DNA of 64,000 nt from NCBI GenBank assembly GCA_036012905.1, contig DASCQF010000109.1, positions 62,001 to 126,000 on the forward strand. Reading direction: 5' to 3'. The notes below the pieces were generated by a model, which worked only from the letters and a program-made list of their open reading frames with translations, was not told where the DNA came from and ran no database searches. The first letter of the stretch is position 1, and every line of letters begins with the position of its first letter. A program made the translations under genes and the position numbers. Positions 8,363 through 16,218 of the stretch are shown here, one piece after another. Origin of the DNA: NP936 sp002726085. GTDB lineage: Bacteria; Acidobacteriota; Vicinamibacteria; Vicinamibacterales; UBA8438.

Positions 8363-9028
8363 CTACCCTCGGCGGCGACGAACAGGTGTGCCCTCGCCCT
8401 TCATCTGCTCCAGCTCGGGCGGCTCGATCTCGCGCGGCGGCTCGAGCGCGCGACGGATCGCCTCGGGGTTACTCGTCAGATCGTAGTTCCACTTGTAGTC
8501 GAAATTGTCGGAGAGGTCTCCACGCAGCGCTCGCTCGTAGTCGGCGTTCACCGTCTCCATCACTTCGAGGATAATCGCTTCCTTCATGACCTGCGCGTTC
8601 GGATTCTCGCCGTCAATCGCGCGGTAGCGTTGCCGCGCCAGCATGAATTTCGCGCTCGCCAGCAGGTAGGAGGCCCGTGGGTCGTCGATGTCGTCGGCCA
8701 GGTCGGCCACCACACTCTCGTAATCGCCGGTCAGGTAGCTGTAGGACGCCTGCTGCAGAAACGCGTCCTGAAACAGATACGACTCGGCGACCGCCTGCAT
8801 TCCCCAGAGGCGGCTTCCTTCGTAGAAAGCGGTCACTTCTGCCAGCTGTGCCTCCGCGCCGTCGAAATCGCCGCGCCGGACACTGTCACTCAGTCCGTCG
8901 AGATTCGAGTAGAAGCCGGCCAAGCTCCGTGACGGCACCGACACGCCGAAAAAGAACAGCAGCGCCAGGACGAAACCAACGAGGTAGCGGAAAGAATTTT
9001 CCTTGTCGAGCAGGTCTGTCAATCGCAT
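8363..9028 (-). CDS. small membrane-anchored helical protein, MxaK-like
   Basis: Protein of 221 residues with one N-terminal transmembrane helix (about 14-36) and a helical periplasmic part rich in alanine, leucine and paired tyrosines, resembling TPR or Sel1-type helices although no repeat is clear. An AGGGACA sequence 9 nt before the ATG is a weak ribosome site. It sits between the two vWA genes, as MxaK does in methanol dehydrogenase operons, and its size and single anchor also match MxaK. Function in that system is in metal insertion into the enzyme; here this is inference from order and architecture. The C-terminus is basic (VRRRRG). Confidence 0.6.
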   Translation of the reverse strand: MRLTDLLDKENSFRYLVGFVLALLFFFGVSVPSRSLAGFYSNLDGLSDSVRRGDFDGAEAQLAEVTAFYEGSRLWGMQAVAESYLFQDAFLQQASYSYLTGDYESVVADLADDIDDPRASYLLASAKFMLARQRYRAIDGENPNAQVMKEAIILEVMETVNADYERALRGDLSDNFDYKWNYDLTSNPEAIRRALEPPREIEPPELEQMKGEGTPVRRRRG

Positions 9029-9060
9029 ATTGTCTGTCCCTGACCAGGACGTCTGAAGAC

Positions 9061-9115
9061 GAAGCCGGCGAAACCCGCAGGTTTCTCCTGCCTCCTGAGT
9101 CCTGTCTCCTTTGTC
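9061..9115 (+). repeat. heptad-hairpin repeat R1, copy C
   Basis: GAAGCCGGCGAAACCCGCAGG followed by CTCCTGC, CTCCTGA, GTCCTGT and CTCCTTT heptads. It ends directly against the stop codon of the minus-strand vWA gene (9116), so it occupies that gene's 3' flank. Confidence 0.75.
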
Positions 9116-10246
9116 CTACGGGCTCGTGCCCCAGAGCAACTCCGACATGAATCCCAGCGGAATGCCGACCACCAGCAGCCCCATCGCCACCAGCAAGAAC
9201 CGCGAATAGATCGGCACCTTCAACGCCCGGTGCCGCAATTCCACCCGTACCGCCTCACGCTCGTCGATCGCCTCATAGGCGCGCGCCAGGCTGTCCTCAT
9301 CGGTGACGTCGAAGTAGTCGCCGCCATAATCCTGGATCTGCGACACCAGCTGCGGCACCGTCGGATGCAGGAAGCTCGCTGTGCGCGCGTCGCTGGTGTT
9401 GATGTAGATGACGTAGGGCACGATGTTCCGCTTGCTGAGCTCCTCGAACTCCGCGTCCGGGAACTCGTCGACCGCCGCATCGGTGATGATCAGCACTGCT
9501 CGGTTCTGGTTCGTGCCCCCGCCGACTGTCGCCTCGTCCTGGTCGAAGTACCTCACGATGTCCTGGAGCGGGCGGATGATGTTGGTGTCCCCCTCGGCCG
9601 GAATAATCCGCACCTTGTCGATGGGCACCACCATCGCCTTGTCGAGCCGCTGGGTCATCACATACGGCGCGTCCCACACCTGGAAGTAATACCACTCGTC
9701 GTCCATGACGAAGTCGTCCACCATGTAGGGATAGGTGGAGAACAGCCAGAGCGACACGCGGTCATTCTTCTCGCGCCGCATCTCGAGGAACTCGAGATGC
9801 GCGTCACGCGCTACTTCGGCCTTCGACTTGTTGGTGTCGGGAAACTCCCACGCCATCGAGCCCGACGTGTCGACCAGATCAATCCGGACCCGCGACTCGA
9901 CGTAGCCGCTCACCTCCTCGGTGGCGGTCAGGAACGGGTCGGCGACCGACACGATGAGCAGGACGAGCGCAGCCGCAAGCAACAGCTTCGGCGCGCTGTG
10001 CACCAGCCGGATCCACAGGCGCTTCTGATGGCCTGCCTCGATGACGTGCCCGGAATGCTGGCGGGCGTGTCGTTTCTGCCTGGCGGCCAGCCGAAGCACC
10101 GTCAGCGCCAGCGCCACGCCGACACCGATGGCGAGCCAAATCGCCATACCGACGTCGCCATACCGGATCTGGGTGAAATCGGTCTCGACCAGCTCGCGGA
10201 CTCCGGCATCGAGAAACGCGACTAGCTCCGACCAGGGCACTAACAT
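9116..10246 (-). CDS. vWA-domain membrane protein, MxaC-like
   Basis: Membrane vWA protein of 376 residues. Hydrophobic helices near 35-55 and 88-108 precede the vWA domain; the metal site is LVDTSGSMAWEF (DxSxS) at about residue 125 and LIITDAAVDEF follows. A last hydrophobic stretch near residue 350 anchors the C-terminus, giving the BatA-like layout of a periplasmic or cytoplasmic vWA domain between helices. It differs in sequence from the second vWA protein at 7110, so the pair is not a recent duplication. Position four of the MoxR cluster corresponds to MxaC. The ATG lacks a clear ribosome site; the upstream gene ends 14 nt before. Confidence 0.75.
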   Translation of the reverse strand: MLVPWSELVAFLDAGVRELVETDFTQIRYGDVGMAIWLAIGVGVALALTVLRLAARQKRHARQHSGHVIEAGHQKRLWIRLVHSAPKLLLAAALVLLIVSVADPFLTATEEVSGYVESRVRIDLVDTSGSMAWEFPDTNKSKAEVARDAHLEFLEMRREKNDRVSLWLFSTYPYMVDDFVMDDEWYYFQVWDAPYVMTQRLDKAMVVPIDKVRIIPAEGDTNIIRPLQDIVRYFDQDEATVGGGTNQNRAVLIITDAAVDEFPDAEFEELSKRNIVPYVIYINTSDARTASFLHPTVPQLVSQIQDYGGDYFDVTDEDSLARAYEAIDEREAVRVELRHRALKVPIYSRFLLVAMGLLVVGIPLGFMSELLWGTSP

Positions 10247-10260
10247 AAATGCAGGTCCCG

Positions 10261-11367
10261 CTACCGTCCCACCAGCGCCTTCAGGCTGTTGAGCAACCGC
10301 ACGTGCGGCCGCAGCAGCTTCAGCGCCTCTTCCATCGACCGGGCCTCTTCTCCCGGGCTCTCGATCGGCGCCGGCTCATCGTGCTCGAGACCGTACTGGT
10401 ATGCCACCAACCGGCCGGTCAGCGTGCGCAGGGCTTCCTTGCGCGGTCCGTCGGCAAGCGCCTCGGCGTGTCGCTGCATGTCGAGCACGGTGTCACCGGG
10501 GTGCAAGTCCGGCAGCTCTGCGTGCAGATAGTCGCGCAGCGACAGGACCAGCCCACGTTCGACCTCGGTCAGTATGGGTGCGTCGGCGCTCGGCGACACA
10601 TCCTGCAGCGCCGACAGTTGGCGGTTCAGCGCACGCCGTGCATCCCAGATCGACGGCGGCACTGGAATCTGCGCCTCGAGCCGCGCCAACTCCTCTGCTT
10701 CCTGGGCCTTCTCGAGCGAGATCGCTTTCGGCTTGCGGGCCGACCGGACCAGCATCACGAGCCAGACGAACAGCGGCAGCGGCGCCACGGTCCAGGCAAG
10801 CGTCCGGAAGAACGTCGCGCGGCCACTAAAGGCGCCCAGTTCGATGGTGTCGCGGATGGCAAGCACCGGTTCGTCGGTAATGGTCGAGACATACCGGACC
10901 AGGCCCTGTCCGCCGTCGACCTGCTGCACCTCGGCATCCTCGATATCCTCGCCCAGGTCGCGGACAAGATAGTAGAAGCTGAAGTTTGGCAGCAGGTAGG
11001 TCATCTTGCTCGGGTCAACCAGGCGAAACCCGTAGGTGAAGGTCCAGATGTGCTCATCCTCCACCCGGCTCCTCTCGATGGTCAGCGAGACTCCTTCGAA
11101 CGGGTGCACCGGCAGCGTCTCCGGCGCCATCCGGTCCTCGAGAATGATGATCTCCTGCCCCTCGCTGATCAGGTCCGGGAACCGGACGCGGTAGGGCTGG
11201 ATGAGCAGGTCGCCGGTTTTGAGGACGGTCGGCTGCAACTCCAAGGTCTCGACGCGCACCGGCCCGACCGGCGCCTCGCTCATGTCGGGCGGTTGCGCGG
11301 CGCTGGTCGCGGACGTGAGAACTAGGGCGACGCCGAGAACGATCGCGTGTGTGCGTGTCATGTCCAT
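10261..11367 (-). CDS. BatD/MxaA-like membrane protein
   Basis: Protein of 368 residues with a cleavable signal peptide (about 1-24), a beta-rich periplasmic part, one transmembrane helix (about 190-212, containing PLPLFVWLVMLV) and a cytosolic helical tail of some 150 residues. This architecture is that of MxaA and of BatD-type partners of MoxR/vWA systems. It follows the DUF58 gene after 14 nt, and the MxaC-like gene follows after another 14 nt, so the genes are co-transcribed. No enzyme motif is seen. MxaA is known to be needed for active calcium-loaded methanol dehydrogenase; applying that here is inference. Confidence 0.65.
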   Translation of the reverse strand: MDMTRTHAIVLGVALVLTSATSAAQPPDMSEAPVGPVRVETLELQPTVLKTGDLLIQPYRVRFPDLISEGQEIIILEDRMAPETLPVHPFEGVSLTIERSRVEDEHIWTFTYGFRLVDPSKMTYLLPNFSFYYLVRDLGEDIEDAEVQQVDGGQGLVRYVSTITDEPVLAIRDTIELGAFSGRATFFRTLAWTVAPLPLFVWLVMLVRSARKPKAISLEKAQEAEELARLEAQIPVPPSIWDARRALNRQLSALQDVSPSADAPILTEVERGLVLSLRDYLHAELPDLHPGDTVLDMQRHAEALADGPRKEALRTLTGRLVAYQYGLEHDEPAPIESPGEEARSMEEALKLLRPHVRLLNSLKALVGR

Positions 11368-11381
11368 CCGTGGCTGGTGCG

Positions 11382-12299
11382 CTAGCGGGCTGTGCGCGAA
11401 ATCAGGAACTTGGGCAACGCCTCGATGTGATTCTCCGGAGTCAGCACGACAGAATCGATACCAGCCTGATACTTCAGCTTGTATTGCAGCGACTCGCGTG
11501 ACTCTTCAATCCGGCGCCGGATCGCGCCCGCCTTGCGGGCCGAGATCACGGTCTGTTTTCCGGTCTCCATGTCCGAGATCCTGATGTACCCCAAGCGGCT
11601 CTTGACGCGAAACTCCTCAGGATCATCCAGAATGAGCACCATCATATCGTGCTTCGACGCCAGCGTGCTCAGCACCTTGAAATCGATGGCATCGGGGTCG
11701 TTCACCAAGTCGACGAGGTCGGTCAAAACGATGACCGAGTACCGCATCTTCAGCCGCGCGATCATGAAGTCGAGCGCGACCTTCAAATGTGCCGTGCGAC
11801 GGGTCGGGAACTCGCGCTCGAGCTTCATCTTCTCGAAGATCTGCTGCGCCATGTAGAAGACCTGCGAGGTGCCGAGCTTGGGCCTCAGATACATCTCGAT
11901 ACGGTCGGAGTAACCGAGCAGACCCACCGGGTCGCGCACGTTGGCGCGAGTCAACCCGATGTTGCCCAGCAGATCGAGCATCAAGAGCGCCTTGTTCGAC
12001 TCCTGCGAGATCTGGAAGAGCGTGGAGTAGGACAGGTCGCACACAACGAGCGTGCGGAGCTCCTTGGGCTCCATCCGCTCGATCTTGTAGAGCTTCTCGG
12101 GGAACGTGCGGAGACTGAGGGCCCAGGCGACATCCTTCAGGGGTTGGCCCGGCCGCCACTGCTCGACCCCCACGATATCGTAGCCGGCCCCCTTGAACCC
12201 GCTCTTGTGCTCGCCGAAATGAACACTCGTGGAGCGCTTCCTCGCCCGAATGCCGTGTTTGATGTCGCGGAACCGGGCAAAGACCTCGTCTACTTCCAC
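11382..12299 (-). CDS. DUF58 protein, MxaS-like
   Basis: DUF58 protein of about 305 residues. The start is set at GTG 12299: GGAGG lies 7 nt before it and the gene then overlaps the end of moxR by 10 nt; the longer open frame upstream only shadows moxR. The DUF58 core is visible as GAGYDIVGVEQWRPGQPLKDVAW near residue 32, and a vWA-like fold follows with VVCDLSYS in place of the metal motif and VIVLTDLVD later. No transmembrane helix is present, unlike many DUF58 proteins. DUF58 proteins travel with MoxR ATPases, and MxaS is the member in methanol dehydrogenase operons. Confidence 0.78.
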   Translation of the reverse strand: MEVDEVFARFRDIKHGIRARKRSTSVHFGEHKSGFKGAGYDIVGVEQWRPGQPLKDVAWALSLRTFPEKLYKIERMEPKELRTLVVCDLSYSTLFQISQESNKALLMLDLLGNIGLTRANVRDPVGLLGYSDRIEMYLRPKLGTSQVFYMAQQIFEKMKLEREFPTRRTAHLKVALDFMIARLKMRYSVIVLTDLVDLVNDPDAIDFKVLSTLASKHDMMVLILDDPEEFRVKSRLGYIRISDMETGKQTVISARKAGAIRRRIEESRESLQYKLKYQAGIDSVVLTPENHIEALPKFLISRTAR

Positions 12300-13405
12300 G
12301 GCGGAACCTCCATGTCCCGCACAATCTGCTGGAGCAGCTCTTCCTTGTCGACCGAGAACTCCATGCCCTCGCGAAGCACGAGCCGGTGTGCCAGCACCGG
12401 GAGAGCGACCGCCTTGATATGGTCCGGCGTGATCACCGTGTCGCCATTGAAGAACGCAAACGTTCGGGCCACCGCTTCGAGGTGAAAATGGACGCGTGGC
12501 GAGATCCCCACCCGGATATACTCCCTCACCGTGCGGGCGGCGCGCCCAACAACGCGGTGCGGCCGTGTGTTCCGGATCAGCCGCACCTTGTATTGCTGGG
12601 CGTAATCGGACATTTTCACGTTGTCGAAGATGTAGCGCGCGATGTCGAGCACCTCGTAGAGGTCGGTCAGCTTCTCGACCTTGCGCCCGACGACGTTGCT
12701 GGCGCTGATCTTCAGCTCGTCCTCCTCCTCCTCCGGATCCAGCATGTTGATCGAGAGGGTTGTCCGGTCGAGCTGCGCGACGGGATTGGCGAAGGTGCCT
12801 TCCTCCTCGCCAAAAATGTTCTCGGTGCAAATCACCATGAAGAACCGGGGCCCCTCGATGTCACTGAAGTCGCACGACAGGGGGAACAACGGCAGAATCT
12901 TGCCCTCGGCGAGGTTGCCGTAATCGGAGCTGAGCGTCGCAGAGCTCTCCTCCATCCCTTCGAGCACCGCCGCCTTGGTCTTACCCGACAACCGGTTGTC
13001 CTCGTCGATGAGCACGATGTGCGCCATCAACTTGCCCGGCTTGAAGTGCATCTTCCGGGTACCGTCGAGCTCCTCGACGATCGTCTCATAACCCAGGATG
13101 TCTTCCGGCATGTAGGTCGGCATGCCCTGGATCCGCTCGAACTTTGCGTCGATCGCCATCGCACAGGCGCTCACCAGGTCGGTCTTGCCGGTGCCGGTCG
13201 GCCCCCTGAACATGATGTGGGGCTGACGCAGCAACTTGCTCTGGCTCAACTTGTCGGTATACGGCAACAGCGTGAAGAAGGCCCAGGACAGGATGCGAGC
13301 GGCATCGTCCAGACCGTAGAGCCACTTGGTCGACTCCTTCTGGAACCGCTGGACCACCTCGTTGGCCCGGTCGAAGTCGACGGTGCGCGTGGGTTGAACG
13401 GCCAT
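12290..13405 (-). CDS. moxR: MoxR-family AAA+ ATPase (MxaR-like)
   Basis: MoxR-type AAA+ chaperone ATPase, 371 residues from the ATG at 13405; an in-frame upstream extension to 13486 has no support. Walker A is GPTGTGKT (residues 68-75). Walker B reads HIVLIDEDNR, where most MoxR proteins have DEINR. The sensor segment reads FFMVICTENIFGEEEGTF and the AQLDR signature follows. The first gene of a six-gene minus-strand unit, it overlaps the DUF58 start. MoxR proteins use ATP to help metal or cofactor insertion into partner complexes via vWA proteins. The sequence is divergent from the common MRP branch, so subfamily assignment needs a tree. Confidence 0.88.
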   Translation of the reverse strand: MAVQPTRTVDFDRANEVVQRFQKESTKWLYGLDDAARILSWAFFTLLPYTDKLSQSKLLRQPHIMFRGPTGTGKTDLVSACAMAIDAKFERIQGMPTYMPEDILGYETIVEELDGTRKMHFKPGKLMAHIVLIDEDNRLSGKTKAAVLEGMEESSATLSSDYGNLAEGKILPLFPLSCDFSDIEGPRFFMVICTENIFGEEEGTFANPVAQLDRTTLSINMLDPEEEEDELKISASNVVGRKVEKLTDLYEVLDIARYIFDNVKMSDYAQQYKVRLIRNTRPHRVVGRAARTVREYIRVGISPRVHFHLEAVARTFAFFNGDTVITPDHIKAVALPVLAHRLVLREGMEFSVDKEELLQQIVRDMEVPPWK

Positions 13406-13667
13406 GAACTCTCTCGCTCTCCCTTCAGTGGGGTGTCCGATTGGCGGCCTGGAACACGCCCAAACAGGCGGTGCAGTGAGGCCCAATGGCCTCTGAGGGC
13501 CCGCTCGCCTCGCGGGCGAACGCTACAGTGTCTCCGTGTCGTGCCTCTTCGTCAAGGTTGACGTGCTCGGAGGAGGGGATGACGGGTGCCGGGTTGCCGG
13601 CGCCACACGGGGCAGGCAATCGCCGAGCGTCCTACCGCGACGAGACGCGCACCGGCCCTGGCGACCC

Positions 13668-16040
13668 TCACCGAATGCCGGCACCGACGGTGAACCCGAC
13701 GTAGACCTCCCGGCCCGGCGACGGCTCGAAGTAGCGACCGCCGAACGCATTGGTGATGCCGGACGAGTTGTAGCGCTCGTCGAAGACATTGTCGATACCG
13801 ATGAACGGCCGGATGTCGGTGTCACCCCAGGTCGTGTCGAACCCGAACCGCAGGTCGACGACGGTGTAGGACCAGTTGAAGACCGTGTTGGCGTTGTTCA
13901 GGGTGAACTCGTCGACCCACCGAACCGTTGCGCCCGACCGCAGGCCGAACGGCGCGGTGTAGTTGACCCCGCCAAAGAACCGGTGCGGCGGCGCGCCCGG
14001 CTCGTCGTTACCCGCGAAGTCGGATGAGCCGGTGTTGAACTCCTCGAATACGAAATCCTGATAGGTGTAGGCGAACCGCGTGCTGAAGCTCGGGGTCGGC
14101 ACGAAGTCGAACGCCAGCTCGAACCCGTCGCGCGACGCCTTCCCGGCGTTGCGAAAGAAGTCCTGCGAGAGGGGGTTCTGAAACGATACGAGTGCGTTGT
14201 CCACGGTGGAGACGAAGACGGTCGCCTCGTACCGTAGTCGGGCCGGCTCGATGAGTCCCCGCACCCCGACCTCGACGCTGCTCAGATCCTGAGGCTCGAG
14301 CTCCTGATTGAACCCGCCGGCCCCTGTCTCCGTGTTCGACAGCTCGACCGTTGTCGGTGTCTCGTAGGCGGTCGCGTAGTTGGCGAACAGGTTGACGTTG
14401 GGCGCGGCCGCCACAGTCACCCCGACCGATGGGCTGATCTGGTCCATGGTCCGGTCGCCTGACTGGTCTCCGTCGTCCAGCTTGCGGTCTCCGGCCGTGA
14501 AGTCGTAGTAGTCCCAACGGACCCCGGCGGTGAACTGGACAACATCGTTCGGCGCGATGCCGACTTGCGCGAATGGTCCAGCCGACAGCACGTCCTCGGT
14601 CTGGTCGACCGCCAACGCGCCGTTGGTCGCATCGCCTCCCGAAATGACGGGCGCCACTTGTCCGAACTCCATGCGGTCGTCGTTCTGCGACGCGATGTCG
14701 AGACCGGCGGCCCACTCGAAACCAACGTCCCCGACCTGGGTTCCGCCCAGATACTCCGACCGGAAACCGAACCCAGAGCGCTCGAGCTCGATGTTCTGGA
14801 AGGCGCCGAGCGCATCGAGACGGCGCCACATTCCCCAGCCGGTGACGCGGAGCTGCTGCGTCTCGCTGAAGCGGTGGTCCACGGTCAGGCCGTACTGCCC
14901 TTGGTTGGTCCCCTCGCCCCAGTGTCTGGCCACCGCGACGCCACGGGCCAGGCACGCCCCCGAGAGACAGTTGTCGTCGTCATCGCGGATTGGCTCGCCT
15001 CGGGCATCGGTTTCGTTCAGGAAACTGGGGCTCTCCGAAAACGGCGCCTCGTACAGGTTGAACACGCCGCGGATGTCGGTGCTGGGCGACAGCACGTGAT
15101 TGACGACGACGTTGGCCTGGATGATCTCGGCGGCGCTGTTCTCGCGGAACCCGCTGGTCTCGAACCGGCTGGCGCTCGCCATGAACTGCGTGCCGGAATT
15201 GCCGCCCTCCAGCCTGACCTGCTGCCGGTTGTAGCCGTGGCTGCCGAACTGGATATCCGGTGTGATCGTCAGGGGACGCGAGGTGTCGAACGTGGTGTTC
15301 AGGTTGATCACCCCACCGGCCGCGTTGCCGTAGAGCACGGAGCTCGGGCCCCGGACCACGTCTATCCGTCCGACCGACCCGAGGTCGACGTTGCCCGGCT
15401 CCGTCGTGCCGTCGGCCGTCGTGATCGGGATGCCGTCCTGGATAATCGCCAGTCCGCGCAGACCGAACCTCGGCTGCGGCGCTCGGATACTGAGCCCGAT
15501 GCCGCCCGAAAGGCCGTAGTTGCGCCGGTTCTGGACGAACAGGCCCGGAATGCCCCGCAGCGCCTCGTCGAGCGAGACGCGACGCTGGGAGTGCTCGATC
15601 TCATTGCGCTGAACGACAGCGACCGACTGCGGCACCGTCGAGAGCGCCTGGTTGGTCCGCATGACGGTCACCGACTCTGCGAGCGGCGCAATGGACAGGG
15701 ACAGATCGACCATCGCCGATCCTCCCGCGGAGACGGTCACGGTCGTCGCGTCGCTTTCGAAGCCGGGTAGTGCTCCCCGCACCTCGTAACGCCCGGCAGG
15801 GAGGCGCGAGATTTCGTACCGCCCCCGACCGTCGCTTACGTCTGTCCGTGAACCTCCCGTATCGGTGTTGACCGCGGTCACCGCGACACCCGGCAACACG
15901 CCACCGCTTGTGTCCTCGATCGTGCCGCTGAGGGCACCCGTGCCACCCTGACCCGCCCAGCTCATCGCCACGCCGGCCAGCAGCAGCATCACCAACACCA
16001 ACACGCCGCGGCCATATACCGTTCGAAGATTCGTCATCAT
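13668..16040 (-). CDS. TonB-dependent outer-membrane receptor with N-terminal carboxypeptidase-regulatory domain
   Basis: Outer-membrane active transporter, 790 residues. A signal peptide (about 1-30) is followed by a CarboxypepD_reg beta-sandwich (about 32-100, with ALSGTIEDTSGGVLPG), a plug domain (from about 120, with IDVVRGPSSVLYGNAAGGVINL) and a 22-strand-type barrel ending in an aromatic-rich strand. Start chosen at ATG 16040, where AGGA lies 6 nt upstream; an in-frame GTG nine codons earlier is less likely. The plug resembles siderophore receptors, but the ligand is unknown. It lies 262 bp upstream of moxR on the same strand; no TonB/ExbBD genes are in the window. Confidence 0.88.
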   Translation of the reverse strand: MMTNLRTVYGRGVLVLVMLLLAGVAMSWAGQGGTGALSGTIEDTSGGVLPGVAVTAVNTDTGGSRTDVSDGRGRYEISRLPAGRYEVRGALPGFESDATTVTVSAGGSAMVDLSLSIAPLAESVTVMRTNQALSTVPQSVAVVQRNEIEHSQRRVSLDEALRGIPGLFVQNRRNYGLSGGIGLSIRAPQPRFGLRGLAIIQDGIPITTADGTTEPGNVDLGSVGRIDVVRGPSSVLYGNAAGGVINLNTTFDTSRPLTITPDIQFGSHGYNRQQVRLEGGNSGTQFMASASRFETSGFRENSAAEIIQANVVVNHVLSPSTDIRGVFNLYEAPFSESPSFLNETDARGEPIRDDDDNCLSGACLARGVAVARHWGEGTNQGQYGLTVDHRFSETQQLRVTGWGMWRRLDALGAFQNIELERSGFGFRSEYLGGTQVGDVGFEWAAGLDIASQNDDRMEFGQVAPVISGGDATNGALAVDQTEDVLSAGPFAQVGIAPNDVVQFTAGVRWDYYDFTAGDRKLDDGDQSGDRTMDQISPSVGVTVAAAPNVNLFANYATAYETPTTVELSNTETGAGGFNQELEPQDLSSVEVGVRGLIEPARLRYEATVFVSTVDNALVSFQNPLSQDFFRNAGKASRDGFELAFDFVPTPSFSTRFAYTYQDFVFEEFNTGSSDFAGNDEPGAPPHRFFGGVNYTAPFGLRSGATVRWVDEFTLNNANTVFNWSYTVVDLRFGFDTTWGDTDIRPFIGIDNVFDERYNSSGITNAFGGRYFEPSPGREVYVGFTVGAGIR

Positions 16041-16154
16041 CTCAAATCCTGTCAGTTCTCTTGCCACAGCCTGTCAGTGTTCTTCGTGAAGCAACTCGCC
16101 CAACTCATCAGACAATGCTCGGGCACCCAGCGCGTGCAAGATATCAAACAAGAA

Positions 16155-16187
16155 AGAGCCTTCGCGGATCCTTCCCGCGAAGGCTCT
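16155..16187 (-). terminator. intrinsic terminator of the propeller/haem protein gene
   Basis: A perfect 13-bp stem (AGAGCCTTCGCGG with its complement) around a 7-nt loop. On the minus strand it is followed by TTCTTGTTTG. It starts 32 nt after the stop of the gene at 16219 and is the clearest rho-independent terminator in the window. Confidence 0.85.
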
Positions 16188-16218
16188 CCATTTGATTGGG
16201 ACGACCCACCACACACAT

